Source of the DNA: Bacillota bacterium
GTDB lineage: Bacteria; Bacillota; Clostridia; Lachnospirales; Cellulosilyticaceae
Assembly: GCA_023410675.1 (NCBI GenBank)
Contig: JAEYPM010000101.1
Coordinates: 1-19,753 of the forward strand
Direction of reading: 5' to 3'
Length of the DNA: 19,753 bases
A program made the translations under genes and the position numbers. Shown here piece by piece: positions 6,250-15,000 of this stretch. The stretch's first letter is position 1. Each line of letters starts with the position of its first letter. The notes below the pieces were generated by a model. The model saw only the letters and a list, made by a program, of their open reading frames with translations, was not told where the DNA came from and made no database searches.

Positions 6250-8007
6250 TTAAATACTAAATACACTGATTGAATTGTCCATATTCGTTGCCAGCTCATG
6301 CAGCTGCATTGCTTCTGCATCTAGCTCCTCCATGCTCGCTAATTGCTCTTCAATAGCTGCGGATATCGCACAGCTTGTTGACTCATTTTCCCTAACCACT
6401 TCACTGTTTTTATCCATTCCTTCGCTTACGCCCTTTATCTTTAGTGTGAGCTCTTCTAATTCTTTTACATTATTTTCAATATCTTTATTTACAACATAAT
6501 TTGCACTCTTGATTGTATCAAAAAACTCTTGTGTTTGAATAGCAAGCTGACTACCTTCTTCAATATGCTTCACATTTTCAAGCATTTGACTATTAATATC
6601 TCCTAGTGAATCTTCAAATAACTCAATAATACTGTGGAGTTGCTGTGAAAACTGAGATGAATTTGCTGCAAGCTTTCTAATCTCCTCCGCTACAATGGCG
6701 AAGCCTCTGCCTTCCTCTCCTGCTCTTGCTGCTTCAATAGAAGCATTTAAAGAAAGCAAATGGGTTTCTGTTGCTATATTTCCCATAGCTGTTAAAATAT
6801 TATGCACTTCTTTCGCTCTTTGATTTAGTGTGTCTGTTGTTTGAGAAGATATTCTTATTTGTTCATTAATTTGTTGCATTTTTTTCATAAACTCTTTACT
6901 ATAGCTAGCTCCAGTATTTGCAAGTTCTACTGACTTATTGGAATTTTCCAAGACCTTTTTATCATTTTGATCCACCTGAGATGTAATCATATAAATATCT
7001 TGAATATGGTCTCTAATTTTATTTGCTTGTTCACTTTGAACATGAATACCTTCTGCCATATTATTTACTGAACTCGATATTCGCTCACTGACTTTGCTGT
7101 TTTCTTTTGTAATACTTGAAAGATTCGTTGCAGCTACATGCACTTTTGTACTGGTCGCTTGTATATTTTTAATACTGCTTCTTACATTTTCTATCATTGT
7201 ATTAAATGCATTGGCCAGATCTTTTATTTCATCTCTCGTTCGCACCTCAAGACGATCTACTGTTAAGTCTCCTTTAGCAACTCTATCAGCAATATTACGC
7301 ACCTCATTAAGTGGTCTAGAAATATCCTGTACAATCTTTAATAGAACGATGCTACTCACTATAAGTACAGCAATCATTGTAATCATAGTAAGAATAACTG
7401 AATCTCTAAATTGGTCATGAATCTCTTCTTTTAAGTAAGATACACTATTTATCTGCAAAAATATATATTGTTGCATATTTTCTGTTATGAAACCCTTCAT
7501 CTGTCTCGCATAATCTTTTCCTTGAATGGCCACTGAAATATCAGGTTTTTTCATGGCTTCAGATATTTTATTAATATTTTTCCTATAGGTTACTAAAAGT
7601 CTTTGCACACCATCTAATGCTGTAAGCTGTGCTTTATCCGTAGTCGCACTCATAAGTTCTTCAATAATCTTGTCTGCTTCATTAAGATCTTCATTTTGGG
7701 AAAGATCTGCCCCATTATCCCTTCTTAATATATGGTCTGATATGGCAGCATCAATCTTGCTAATTCTCGTTACTACCTCTCCTGACATAGCAATCTGAGT
7801 AAGCACTTGGTTATACTGAGCATCTATTGTATAACTCATGTGTATAGTAGATGAATGAATAAATCCTAAGACAGCAATAATAGATAAGACTGTAAAAATA
7901 ATTTTCCTTTTCACACTTGTTTTTTTACGCTTATATAATTTTTCGACTCTCTCTTTGACTTTATTATCTCCCTTTTTTTTATTACTTACTTTCATTTTTA
8001 GTCTCAT
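6250..8007 (-). CDS. Methyl-accepting chemotaxis protein
   Basis: Transmembrane chemoreceptor, 585 aa, signalling to CheA/CheW. A basic cytoplasmic N-terminus of about 33 residues precedes TM1 (about 35-52). A helical extracytoplasmic sensor of about 150 residues (53-200) is of the four-helix-bundle type. TM2 is at 204-224, then HAMP at about 225-278 (DISRPLNEVRNIADRVAKGD) and the long signalling coiled coil. The conserved hairpin tip is LNASIEAARAGEEGRGFAIV at 420-439 followed by AEEIRKLA. There is no C-terminal CheR pentapeptide; the protein ends SVFSI. The ATG at 8007 follows AGGGG at a spacing of 8. The upstream region carries overlapping sigma-A-like and sigma-D-like elements, fitting a motility regulon. 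The ligand is unknown. Confidence 0.96.
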   Translation of the reverse strand: MRLKMKVSNKKKGDNKVKERVEKLYKRKKTSVKRKIIFTVLSIIAVLGFIHSSTIHMSYTIDAQYNQVLTQIAMSGEVVTRISKIDAAISDHILRRDNGADLSQNEDLNEADKIIEELMSATTDKAQLTALDGVQRLLVTYRKNINKISEAMKKPDISVAIQGKDYARQMKGFITENMQQYIFLQINSVSYLKEEIHDQFRDSVILTMITMIAVLIVSSIVLLKIVQDISRPLNEVRNIADRVAKGDLTVDRLEVRTRDEIKDLANAFNTMIENVRSSIKNIQATSTKVHVAATNLSSITKENSKVSERISSSVNNMAEGIHVQSEQANKIRDHIQDIYMITSQVDQNDKKVLENSNKSVELANTGASYSKEFMKKMQQINEQIRISSQTTDTLNQRAKEVHNILTAMGNIATETHLLSLNASIEAARAGEEGRGFAIVAEEIRKLAANSSQFSQQLHSIIELFEDSLGDINSQMLENVKHIEEGSQLAIQTQEFFDTIKSANYVVNKDIENNVKELEELTLKIKGVSEGMDKNSEVVRENESTSCAISAAIEEQLASMEELDAEAMQLHELATNMDNSISVFSI

Positions 8008-8409
8008 AACCTCAACCCCTTATGTCATAGTTCTAGTCATTGTGTCAGTCTGATAAAAATGTTGTTTCTCCCCATGAATACACAGGGTGTAATCTAAAAC
8101 GCACACTCTATACATATATCGACATTTACTTAACATAAGTTTACCTTATTATATTAATAAAGTCAAAAAATATAGCTTTTTATTGGTAATTATGCCCATA
8201 AAAACTCATGTACCCTATACAATACTCTTATAGTGAAGCATGCAATAATAGTATGATTAACCAAAAATATTAAAAATAATGTTAAAATAACGTTAAAAAT
8301 AGTTTAATTAAATATAATTCGAAGATAATATTATTAACAGTAATATGTAGTATACTGTGAGTAGATCCACCTAAAAACCATGTTCTTCAAAAGGAGGCGA
8401 ATCATCTTT
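8008..8409. other. Divergent intergenic region (about 400 bp)
   Basis: No gene seen. The left half holds the leader and promoters of the chemoreceptor gene. The right half (8260-8360) is extremely AT-rich with recurring GTTAAAA words. Just before the DUF3592 gene there is an inverted repeat ACAGTA-N10-TACTGT (8337-8358) overlapping a TATACT hexamer (8351-8356), a possible -10 with operator. Confidence 0.45.
8116..8166 (-). promoter_or_regulatory. Overlapping sigma-D-like and sigma-A-like promoters of the chemoreceptor gene
   Basis: On the minus strand, TAAA (8143-8140), 16 bp, then GTCGATAT (8123-8116) is one base from the sigma-28/sigma-D -10 consensus GCCGATAT with acceptable spacing. Overlapping it, TTGACT (8166-8161), 17 bp, then TAAACT (8143-8138) forms a sigma-A-like site. 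Either would give a leader of about 100-125 nt. I see no known riboswitch in that leader. Confidence 0.5.
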
Positions 8410-9645
8410 ATGCAGACTTCTATATTCTTTATCATACTGGTAGTTACTTCAACTATTATTCAGGATTTATATAATCTACTAACAAAAAATCTTAAGAACT
8501 ACATTACGTCTAAACTAACCGAAACCTATAAAGAGGATATTTCATTTATTGATCAAAGTTTTTTTAATGCCACTAAAAATTTACTCTTATCCCTTGGATT
8601 TAAAGAAATAGCAAAATACCAGTTTGGAATAGAAGATGAAAAAGATGGTTATCTTGAACATTTTGTCAATCTTGAAAAGGGTATGTTAGCCATCATAAGT
8701 CAGACAGCTATTACACAGACTGACAGCGATGAAGATAGTCGCTATCGCTTTTATACAACCTTAAATAGACTCACTTTTTCTATTGAATCCTATTTTGATG
8801 ATCAAACCCATATCATAACATCCTCAAGTCATGATTATTTAGATACACGTAAAAACGTATTTAGATTTAGCTATCCTTTTATGGCTCCTGAGCAAATACT
8901 CCATGAACATGAAAAAAAACTCCTGCATTTTAGCGAAGGCAGAACTATAGATAAAAATATACTAAAAGATAGTTTAATAGCAATGAATGAAAGAGAATCA
9001 AAGGAGCTTATTGAACATTTAATTGATACAGGAATATTAAAATACAATGCCAAGAAAGATGGCTATTATTTAACATTAAGTGGCTACTTTAAATATAGGT
9101 TATCACAGATTAAGCTTTTTATTGCTACCAAGAAAAAACATAAGGAATATAAAGTAACTCCCGAATATAAAGTGATTAATTACTGCCAAACTACTGAAGA
9201 AAAAACACTAAAACAGGAGGCTACATCTAGCCCTTGGATACCTATTATCCTTGGCATCATTCTTTGTATCTGTGGCATCCATACAGCATATCAGGCATCA
9301 AAAAGTAATGACTGGCCAAAAACTACAGGTGAAATCATTTCTTTTACTATAGAAGATAATTTTGATAGTGTTGATGCTGAGATTATCTATAAGTATGTTA
9401 TTGATGGCAAGACTTACATAAGTGATAAAACTTCTTTTGGAGATGCTTCTACAAAAAATGATGCAGAAGTTCAAAGACTTTATGAAAAGTACAACGAGCC
9501 AGGAACTATTGTCGATGTTTATTATGACCCTAGAAACCCTTCTCATGCCGTACTTGAAAAAGGCAATAATTTTTTCTCCTTCTGGCCTCTTATAATGGGT
9601 GTTATCATACTATTTTTTTGTATACCTAGCACGAATAAACATTAA
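8410..9645 (+). CDS. DUF3592 membrane protein with an unrecognised N-terminal domain
   Basis: Function unknown, 411 aa. Residues 1-17 (MQTSIFFIILVVTSTII) form a hydrophobic N-terminal membrane anchor. Residues about 45-245 are a soluble domain I do not recognise by name. It is homologous by eye to the protein at 10908-11930, sharing FF near residue 51, GF at 63-64 and an ILKY block at 209-212. Then come TM (about 276-294), a DUF3592 domain (295-385; DWPKTTGEI, VYYDPRNPSHAVLE) and TM (388-406). The ATG at 8410 is chosen because AAGGAGG (8391-8397) sits at proper distance before it; the longer frame from the ATG at 8380 would put that site inside the gene. An acetyltransferase gene with its own promoter follows after about 110 nt. 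DUF3592 proteins have no settled role. Confidence 0.8.
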   Translation: MQTSIFFIILVVTSTIIQDLYNLLTKNLKNYITSKLTETYKEDISFIDQSFFNATKNLLLSLGFKEIAKYQFGIEDEKDGYLEHFVNLEKGMLAIISQTAITQTDSDEDSRYRFYTTLNRLTFSIESYFDDQTHIITSSSHDYLDTRKNVFRFSYPFMAPEQILHEHEKKLLHFSEGRTIDKNILKDSLIAMNERESKELIEHLIDTGILKYNAKKDGYYLTLSGYFKYRLSQIKLFIATKKKHKEYKVTPEYKVINYCQTTEEKTLKQEATSSPWIPIILGIILCICGIHTAYQASKSNDWPKTTGEIISFTIEDNFDSVDAEIIYKYVIDGKTYISDKTSFGDASTKNDAEVQRLYEKYNEPGTIVDVYYDPRNPSHAVLEKGNNFFSFWPLIMGVIILFFCIPSTNKH

Positions 9646-9685
9646 CCACAGCTTCTTTAATAATACACAAAATCCTTTACAAGTT

Positions 9686-9714
9686 ATTGATTTACTAAAT
9701 TAAATATATTAGAA
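9686..9714 (+). promoter_or_regulatory. Probable sigma-A promoter of the acetyltransferase gene
   Basis: TTGATT (9686-9691), a 17-bp spacer and TAGAAT (9709-9714), 40 nt before the ATG at 9754. The ribosome binding site GAGGTGA lies just before the start. Confidence 0.5.
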
Positions 9715-9753
9715 TTTTTAGCATATTATCTAATAAGCATTCGAGGTGAATTT

Positions 9754-10254
9754 ATGCACATAAAAAAAGCCACTGTAAGTGATGCACAAACCATAAGTAC
9801 TATTCATGCCTCAAGCTGGAAATCAGCTTACCAAGGGCTTATCCCTCAGCAACATCTTGATGGATTAAAAAATGACTTTTGGGTAAACGCATTTGAGGAT
9901 TGGATAGGATCAAATAAGGTTACATCACACATTATTTATGATCATGATTTATCCATTGGCTGCATTACCTATGGCAAATCAAGAGAGGATAAGTTTTCTG
10001 ATTGGGGTGAAATCATTTCTATTTATTTCATTCCAACATATATTGGAAAAGGTTATGGCAAATCACTCATGGATTTTGCTTTATCCGATATGAAAAATCA
10101 AGGCTATAGTAATGTTTATCTTTGGGTGCTCAAGGATAATAAACATGCCCGCAAATTTTATGAGAAGGTAGGATTTTATTGTAATCATGACACTTATTGT
10201 TTTAACATTCTAGATCAGTCCCTAACCGATGTTCGCTATGTGATTCACCTATAG
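9754..10254 (+). CDS. GNAT-family N-acetyltransferase
   Basis: Acetyl-CoA-dependent acetyltransferase, 166 aa, soluble. The fold starts at the N-terminus (MHIKKATVSDAQTISTIHASSWKSAY), as in RimI-like single-domain GNAT enzymes. The acetyl-CoA pyrophosphate loop is IGKGYGKSL in motif A (about residues 97-105, after ISIYFIPTY). Motif B follows as NKHARKFYEKVGFY (about 129-142), with the conserved Tyr that usually acts as general acid. The start is supported by GAGGTGA at 9741-9747. The substrate (amine drug, peptide or protein N-terminus) cannot be told. It sits between two hypothetical genes with gaps over 100 nt, so it is probably transcribed on its own. Confidence 0.92.
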   Translation: MHIKKATVSDAQTISTIHASSWKSAYQGLIPQQHLDGLKNDFWVNAFEDWIGSNKVTSHIIYDHDLSIGCITYGKSREDKFSDWGEIISIYFIPTYIGKGYGKSLMDFALSDMKNQGYSNVYLWVLKDNKHARKFYEKVGFYCNHDTYCFNILDQSLTDVRYVIHL

Positions 10255-10395
10255 AAAAACAACCTATAAACTTACTCAACACCAATAAAATATGTCACCA
10301 AGTTGTCACATTATATAGTTTATACTGAATATAAAATGGATTCATAGGGTATATGACTGTATTAATAATGTAAATCCTACATAAGGGAGGAAACT

Positions 10396-10815
10396 ATGGC
10401 TACTAGTATATTTGATAAAAAAGAGCTTATGCCTGATGATGGGCAACTGTCCGAAGTACTGGGAGATTCAAAAAGTCTATGGGACACATTAGATACTTAT
10501 ATTTTAGAGCATCATAAAGGCATAAAAAAAGAATGGAAATTTTACAGTAATAAAGCTGGCTGGTGCCTAGTATTTAAGAAAAAAAGTAGAACTTTACTCT
10601 ATCTCACACCAAGCAAAGACTATTTTAAAGTATGGTTTGTCTTTGGTGAAAAAGCTACTTATTATGCTAAGGAGTCTGGCTTACCAAAGTACATAATAGA
10701 TACTATTCTTTTAGCAACTCCATATACGGAAGGAAGATTATTCAGCATCGATATAAATGAGGACAAACAATTGAATGATGTTTTACTTCTATTAAAAATA
10801 AAAGATGAAATATAA
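10396..10815 (+). CDS. DUF3788 family protein
   Basis: Small soluble protein, 139 aa, of unknown function. It matches the DUF3788 pattern: an N-terminal segment (FDKKELMPDDGQLSEVLG), a central WKFYSNKAGWCLVFKKKSRTL block (about 47-67), a YLTPSKDYFKVWFVFGEKA strand region (69-87), and an ending EGRLFSIDI with a hydrophobic helix. No signal peptide or membrane segment is seen. Start at ATG with AAGGGAGG a few bases upstream. A hairpin terminator lies about 28 nt after the stop. Members are often single stray genes and context here does not tell a role. Confidence 0.85.
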   Translation: MATSIFDKKELMPDDGQLSEVLGDSKSLWDTLDTYILEHHKGIKKEWKFYSNKAGWCLVFKKKSRTLLYLTPSKDYFKVWFVFGEKATYYAKESGLPKYIIDTILLATPYTEGRLFSIDINEDKQLNDVLLLLKIKDEI

Positions 10816-10842
10816 CATTTTCTCTTCCCCTTAATACTAAGG

Positions 10843-10895
10843 TGAGCAGCAGGCCGCACACTAGTATGTGATAGGCCCCTGCTCATTTTGATATT
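10843..10895 (+). terminator. Hairpin terminator between convergent genes
   Basis: TGAGCAG (10843-10849) pairs with CTGCTCA (10879-10885). Inside, GGCC pairs with GGCC across a small internal loop, and CACA with TGTG closes a 6-nt loop. TTTTGATATTTATT follows. It ends the DUF3788 transcript. On the minus strand no T-run follows, so it is probably one-directional. Confidence 0.7.
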
Positions 10896-10907
10896 TATTA
10901 CCATTGG

Positions 10908-11930
10908 TTATCGATTTTTGTTTTTATCAGAAGACTTATAGAGTAACGTGATTACCATACATATCAGGAAACCTATACATATAAATCCTGAAAATAACTG
11001 TTGAGAAAGGTTACCCATGCCTCTTCTCAATATGTGTATACCTTGCCATACCACGCCCATACTAAAAAAGGTATTTGCATAGTATAGAGCAACAGGAATC
11101 ATTTTCTTTTTAACAACATCTGATTTTGCTACAAATTTATTCGCTTGTTTTACTAGTTTCTTCTTATCCATACACTCAAACTTAATGTATTTAAAGAATG
11201 CCTGCATCACACCTTTAAATGTGAATTTATAGCAATTATTATTTGCATCATATTTTAGTATCTTTCTCTCTACCTGCGTCTCATTAGAAAGTTTAAACAT
11301 TTTATTAATATAATCTTCTGCTGTCATATTTACAACATCAACGATTAATACTTCAGTTTCTGCTTTTTCCTGCACTAGTTTAAGATGTTCTTGAATTAAT
11401 TGATCAATATCCTCAAAATTTGTATAGATTAAACGAATACTATCTGGATCTTCAAACAACTGCGGCTCAACTTGTGTCATTGAATTTATACAAAGTCCAC
11501 TTTGAAAGACTGTATCTAATCCTAAATTGTTTTGATAGGTTGTAACAGTAGTTACTTGGTCTGGCTCTTTTACATCCCTTCGCATAATCGAATGCATAAT
11601 GTCAGCTGACGTCGCAAGTTCTTTGTGCACAAATCGCCTTATGTAGAGTTCTTTTTGATTTTTGCCATCATGAACCTTTTCCATATTGCCATCTAAAAGT
11701 CTATAATCATTATCATGCTTAAATCCTGCTTCTTCTAGCTTACGAGAAATCGTTTCAAAAAACTCACCATCATACTTCTCTACCTCATTTAAATTCCATG
11801 GGACAAGCCTGTTTGAAATATACATTTTGATATTAGCTATCCCTATAACAGAATAGAAAAAAATAAATAATATAAAGGCAACTGCTATGATAAATAAGCA
11901 ACCTATAATAAACAAAATAACTTTTAGCAT
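10908..11930 (-). CDS. Membrane protein of unknown function, paralogue of the DUF3592 protein's N-terminal domain
   Basis: Not a family I can name; 340 aa. One strong N-terminal membrane segment (about 4-28), a soluble middle domain (about 45-270), then two membrane segments (about 277-300 and 312-330) and a basic tail. The soluble domain aligns by eye with the protein at 8410-9645: EFFETISRKLEEAGF (56-70) against SFFNATKNLLLSLGF, and ILKYDANNNCYKFTF (224-238) against ILKYNAKKDGYYLTL. That protein carries a DUF3592 module where this one has a simple two-helix end. The start is supported by GGAGGAG on the minus strand. It lies 161 nt behind the giant DUF4132 gene in the same direction, with the remains of a third copy in between. 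Co-transcription with DUF4132 is likely but not proven. Confidence 0.7.
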   Translation of the reverse strand: MLKVILFIIGCLFIIAVAFILFIFFYSVIGIANIKMYISNRLVPWNLNEVEKYDGEFFETISRKLEEAGFKHDNDYRLLDGNMEKVHDGKNQKELYIRRFVHKELATSADIMHSIMRRDVKEPDQVTTVTTYQNNLGLDTVFQSGLCINSMTQVEPQLFEDPDSIRLIYTNFEDIDQLIQEHLKLVQEKAETEVLIVDVVNMTAEDYINKMFKLSNETQVERKILKYDANNNCYKFTFKGVMQAFFKYIKFECMDKKKLVKQANKFVAKSDVVKKKMIPVALYYANTFFSMGVVWQGIHILRRGMGNLSQQLFSGFICIGFLICMVITLLYKSSDKNKNR

Positions 11931-11945
11931 TTTACTTCTCCTCCA

Positions 11946-12055
11946 TTAATTATTTATATCCGAACGCTTATATAGCACCGAGATTAGCATACATATTAGA
12001 AAACAGCAGGGGCATTTTCTTTTTAACAATTTACTTCATGCTATGTCCCCCTTCT
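11946..12055 (-). pseudogene. Decayed copy of the downstream membrane-protein gene
   Basis: On the minus strand a good ribosome binding site (AGAAGGGGG, 12055-12046 region) and ATG (12039-12037) are followed at once by AAG TAA. The next bases match the gene at 10908-11930. A 17-nt exact match (12013-12029 with 11100-11116) covers the VVKKKM region, and 48 bp (11957-12004 with 10925-10972) match at 38 positions. The second block still reads ICMLISVLYKRSDINN and then TAA, against ICMVITLLYKSSDKNK in the intact gene. The two blocks are directly joined, so about 118 bp of the parent are missing between them, besides nearly all of the 5' part. This looks like a tandem duplicate shrunk by deletions. 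Confidence 0.75.
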
Positions 12056-12091
12056 AAAAATTTTATTTTTTCTCTTATGTCCTTTGTCCTA

Positions 12092-15000
12092 TCATGTAAT
12101 CTGATCTAAAATAATTGGATCTTTTATCTTCTTATCTTCTGCCAAAAACACAATCTTGGATATGATTTCAGCGGTTCTCGGATCTTCATCCATGAATGGA
12201 AGAAAGATTTTCCCTCTATGCCCTGAGTGAATAGCTAAAATATTGATAGCTCCCGTAGCCATTTTATGAACTACACCACTACCTAGATGTACTGTATATT
12301 CTCCATGCGTTCCTTTAATAAAGGCATGGGAGCCTTTGATGCTTACATTCGTAATCTTTAAAAGTCTTAACATTTCGGATATAAGTACGATACGCATTTC
12401 TACAGTTGATAAGCTGGCTTCTAAATCTACACCGCCAACATGGGCTACGCTTACAACCAAATCAATATCTCGCATAACTTCCGAAAAAATGCACTCAGGT
12501 ATATCTTCAAAAGACATGATTTCCCCTGTCTTTCGATTTTCAAATAAAACATATTCAATGGTAGGAGCTTCTATATCAGCTGGAGAAAACCAGTCTGCCC
12601 TTGAAATAAGCTCTGCTATTATATTTTCTTTATAATATATCTTCTGAAATCCTTCATAATCATTTAATACCCAACCTCTTGTCTTTAAAAGAGCCATACT
12701 CCTTTTAGGCTGAATTTGATGCCCAGCATATCTATAGGAAAGCTTTCTGTTTTCTAGTTCATCCACATTTGGCTTGTAGAGCTCCCTAAATACTTGCTTA
12801 AAGGGCTGCACAATACTTCTATCAAAAATATCCTTTTGATAAGCTGCCCAAATTCCTTTTTTATAGAGGTGAACAGGATGCGCTATGATACAGGTATCAT
12901 CTAGGCTAAGCTTAAATTCATTGCCAAAGTAGTCAACTAAAGTACCTTCTTTTAAATAGCCACTTTTATCTCCACTTATGAAAACTAAATTCCTTAAAAG
13001 TGGCTCTATCACTGGATTTAAAGATAGGTTTGTTAATTCATCTACACTAAATGTCTCTTCTAATTCCATTGCTTTTTCTAATGACCTACGTGCTCTTATA
13101 CGCTGATCTTTTAATGATTTTGAGATTTCCTTCATTTCTTTAATGAAATCATCATTTTTTAGAGTAGCTGGAACTGTTTTCAGTTCTTTTCCTTCTTTTG
13201 TAATCTTTATTTTTGCTTCTCCATTTTCATCAATGTTCAGCTGGATCATGACATCATGAATAGCTTTTGGCTGCAAAAATGTCCTAATAGTATGCATCTT
13301 TTCTGTTTCCATATACCATGTAAAACGATGAATATCAGAAAATCCTGCATTTCTTGCTAAGTTATAAAGTGCAATAGCTCCTGCCTTTTGTTCACTAGCC
13401 CTTCTTAACGCCCCAAACTGATTGCTTTCTTTTATAAATTGATGTAAAAACTCAAACCTGTTAAGCACTTCCTTTTTGTCATTGCTTAGTGGAATCAGCC
13501 CATAACATAGTACATAGTCCTTATTTCTCTTTTCTTTGATGATCTCCTTCGCCTTTTCACTGTTTAATTTCCCAAGCACTGCATCTGCAAATAATTGTGA
13601 GCGTTTATGAAGTGATCCTCCTGCAATATATTTAGCACTATCGTAGACAAGATTAAAACGCTCTTTGCCAAGTGCCGTGTAAGCTTCATGAAACCAATCT
13701 ATATCAAATGCCCCATTTTGTAAATCTTCTGCTTCAATTGGTGAAAACTTAGAAACCATAGCTTTCTTTTCATTCGAAAAATAATCATTGATGTGGGCAT
13801 GAAAATACCAGCATGCCATTTTAAGCCCAGCCCAGCCTAAATATTTTTCTACTATATCCAGCCACTGAGGGGCATACATTGCTGCATCAACAAGCTGCTT
13901 TTCACTAACCTTCACATTTTTAAGAAGTTCTCTAAGTACATTTTCATCTTCACCTTCTTTTGGATAACAGCATTTAAGAAGGTGACTAAGTATTTGCTTT
14001 TTTGTACTGTCTCCATTAACGAAATTATATCCTCTTACATAAGTTTCTTTTTCGAGTGCAACAACTATAGAGACAAAAATATGTATGCCCTCACATTTTT
14101 GAATATTAGCAGCTAAACGGCTTACTGGTGTGGCCATATCTCCACGTCTTGCCTCAATAGTTATAATACGCTCTGCTACCTTATTGGCTATCTCCCTTAG
14201 CTTCTTACATCTTAAAACTTCTTCACCCTTAAAATCACCTGTCATATGACGAAGATTTTCTGCACTTAAAAGTCTCTCACACATCTCTAAATAGAGCTCA
14301 TTTTCATCCACTAATCCAAGCTCAAAGGCTCTTTCAAAATCTTCTATCTTCAATCTTATACTCCACATATACTTTGCAGCTTTATAATAAGCATACTCCA
14401 TAGTAAAAAAATTTGTGAAACTCTTATCATCATAGATAGATCTTTCCATCACATAATGCCAAAAAACAATGGGTTGAGCATTTGCTATTAATTTATCTTT
14501 AGGTATTACTTTATAAATACTATGTGACATATTTAGGGCAATCCAAAATTTCTCTTCTTTTGAAAATTCCTCAAGGAGTACACTAAGCATGCTATATACT
14601 TGAGCAAAAAATGGTATCTTGCCTACCATATCCTTATAGTCTTGTATCTTTACTTTGAAAAATGGTTGCATTACCTCATGGTACCATTTCTCCGCTCCCC
14701 TTATTCGGTTAAAGGAGCTGTCATAAAACATTATTTCAAGAATCTTACTAGCTGTAAGCTTTAGTTTTTTAACTTCTTCTTTCCATAGATTAGCAAGCGG
14801 ATAGTCATCTATGCCCAACTGCCCACCTTCATCATGCTTTATAGGCGTAATCCATCTTTCGTTTCCTAGCACTACTTTTTTAGTTATCCCATAAAAATCT
14901 ACTGTTTCATACTCAAAGTCTTTATTCTCTATAAAAATTTTACTAAGTGAAACAAGAATTTTCTCTATATCTTCTAAAGAAGAGCATAGAATATCATGAT

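Noticed and set aside
8020..8110. Riboswitch (for example c-di-GMP type) in the leader of the chemoreceptor gene
   Set aside because: I looked for the conserved core of known classes in the roughly 100-nt leader and did not find it; only short, weak pairings are visible.
8260..8330. Recurring GTTAAAA words as a possible regulator box array
   Set aside because: Spacing is irregular and the stretch is almost purely A and T, so such repeats are expected by chance.
8380..8409. Start of the DUF3592 protein at the ATG at 8380
   Set aside because: AAGGAGG at 8391-8397 lies inside that extension and is properly spaced for the ATG at 8410, which also begins directly with the hydrophobic anchor.
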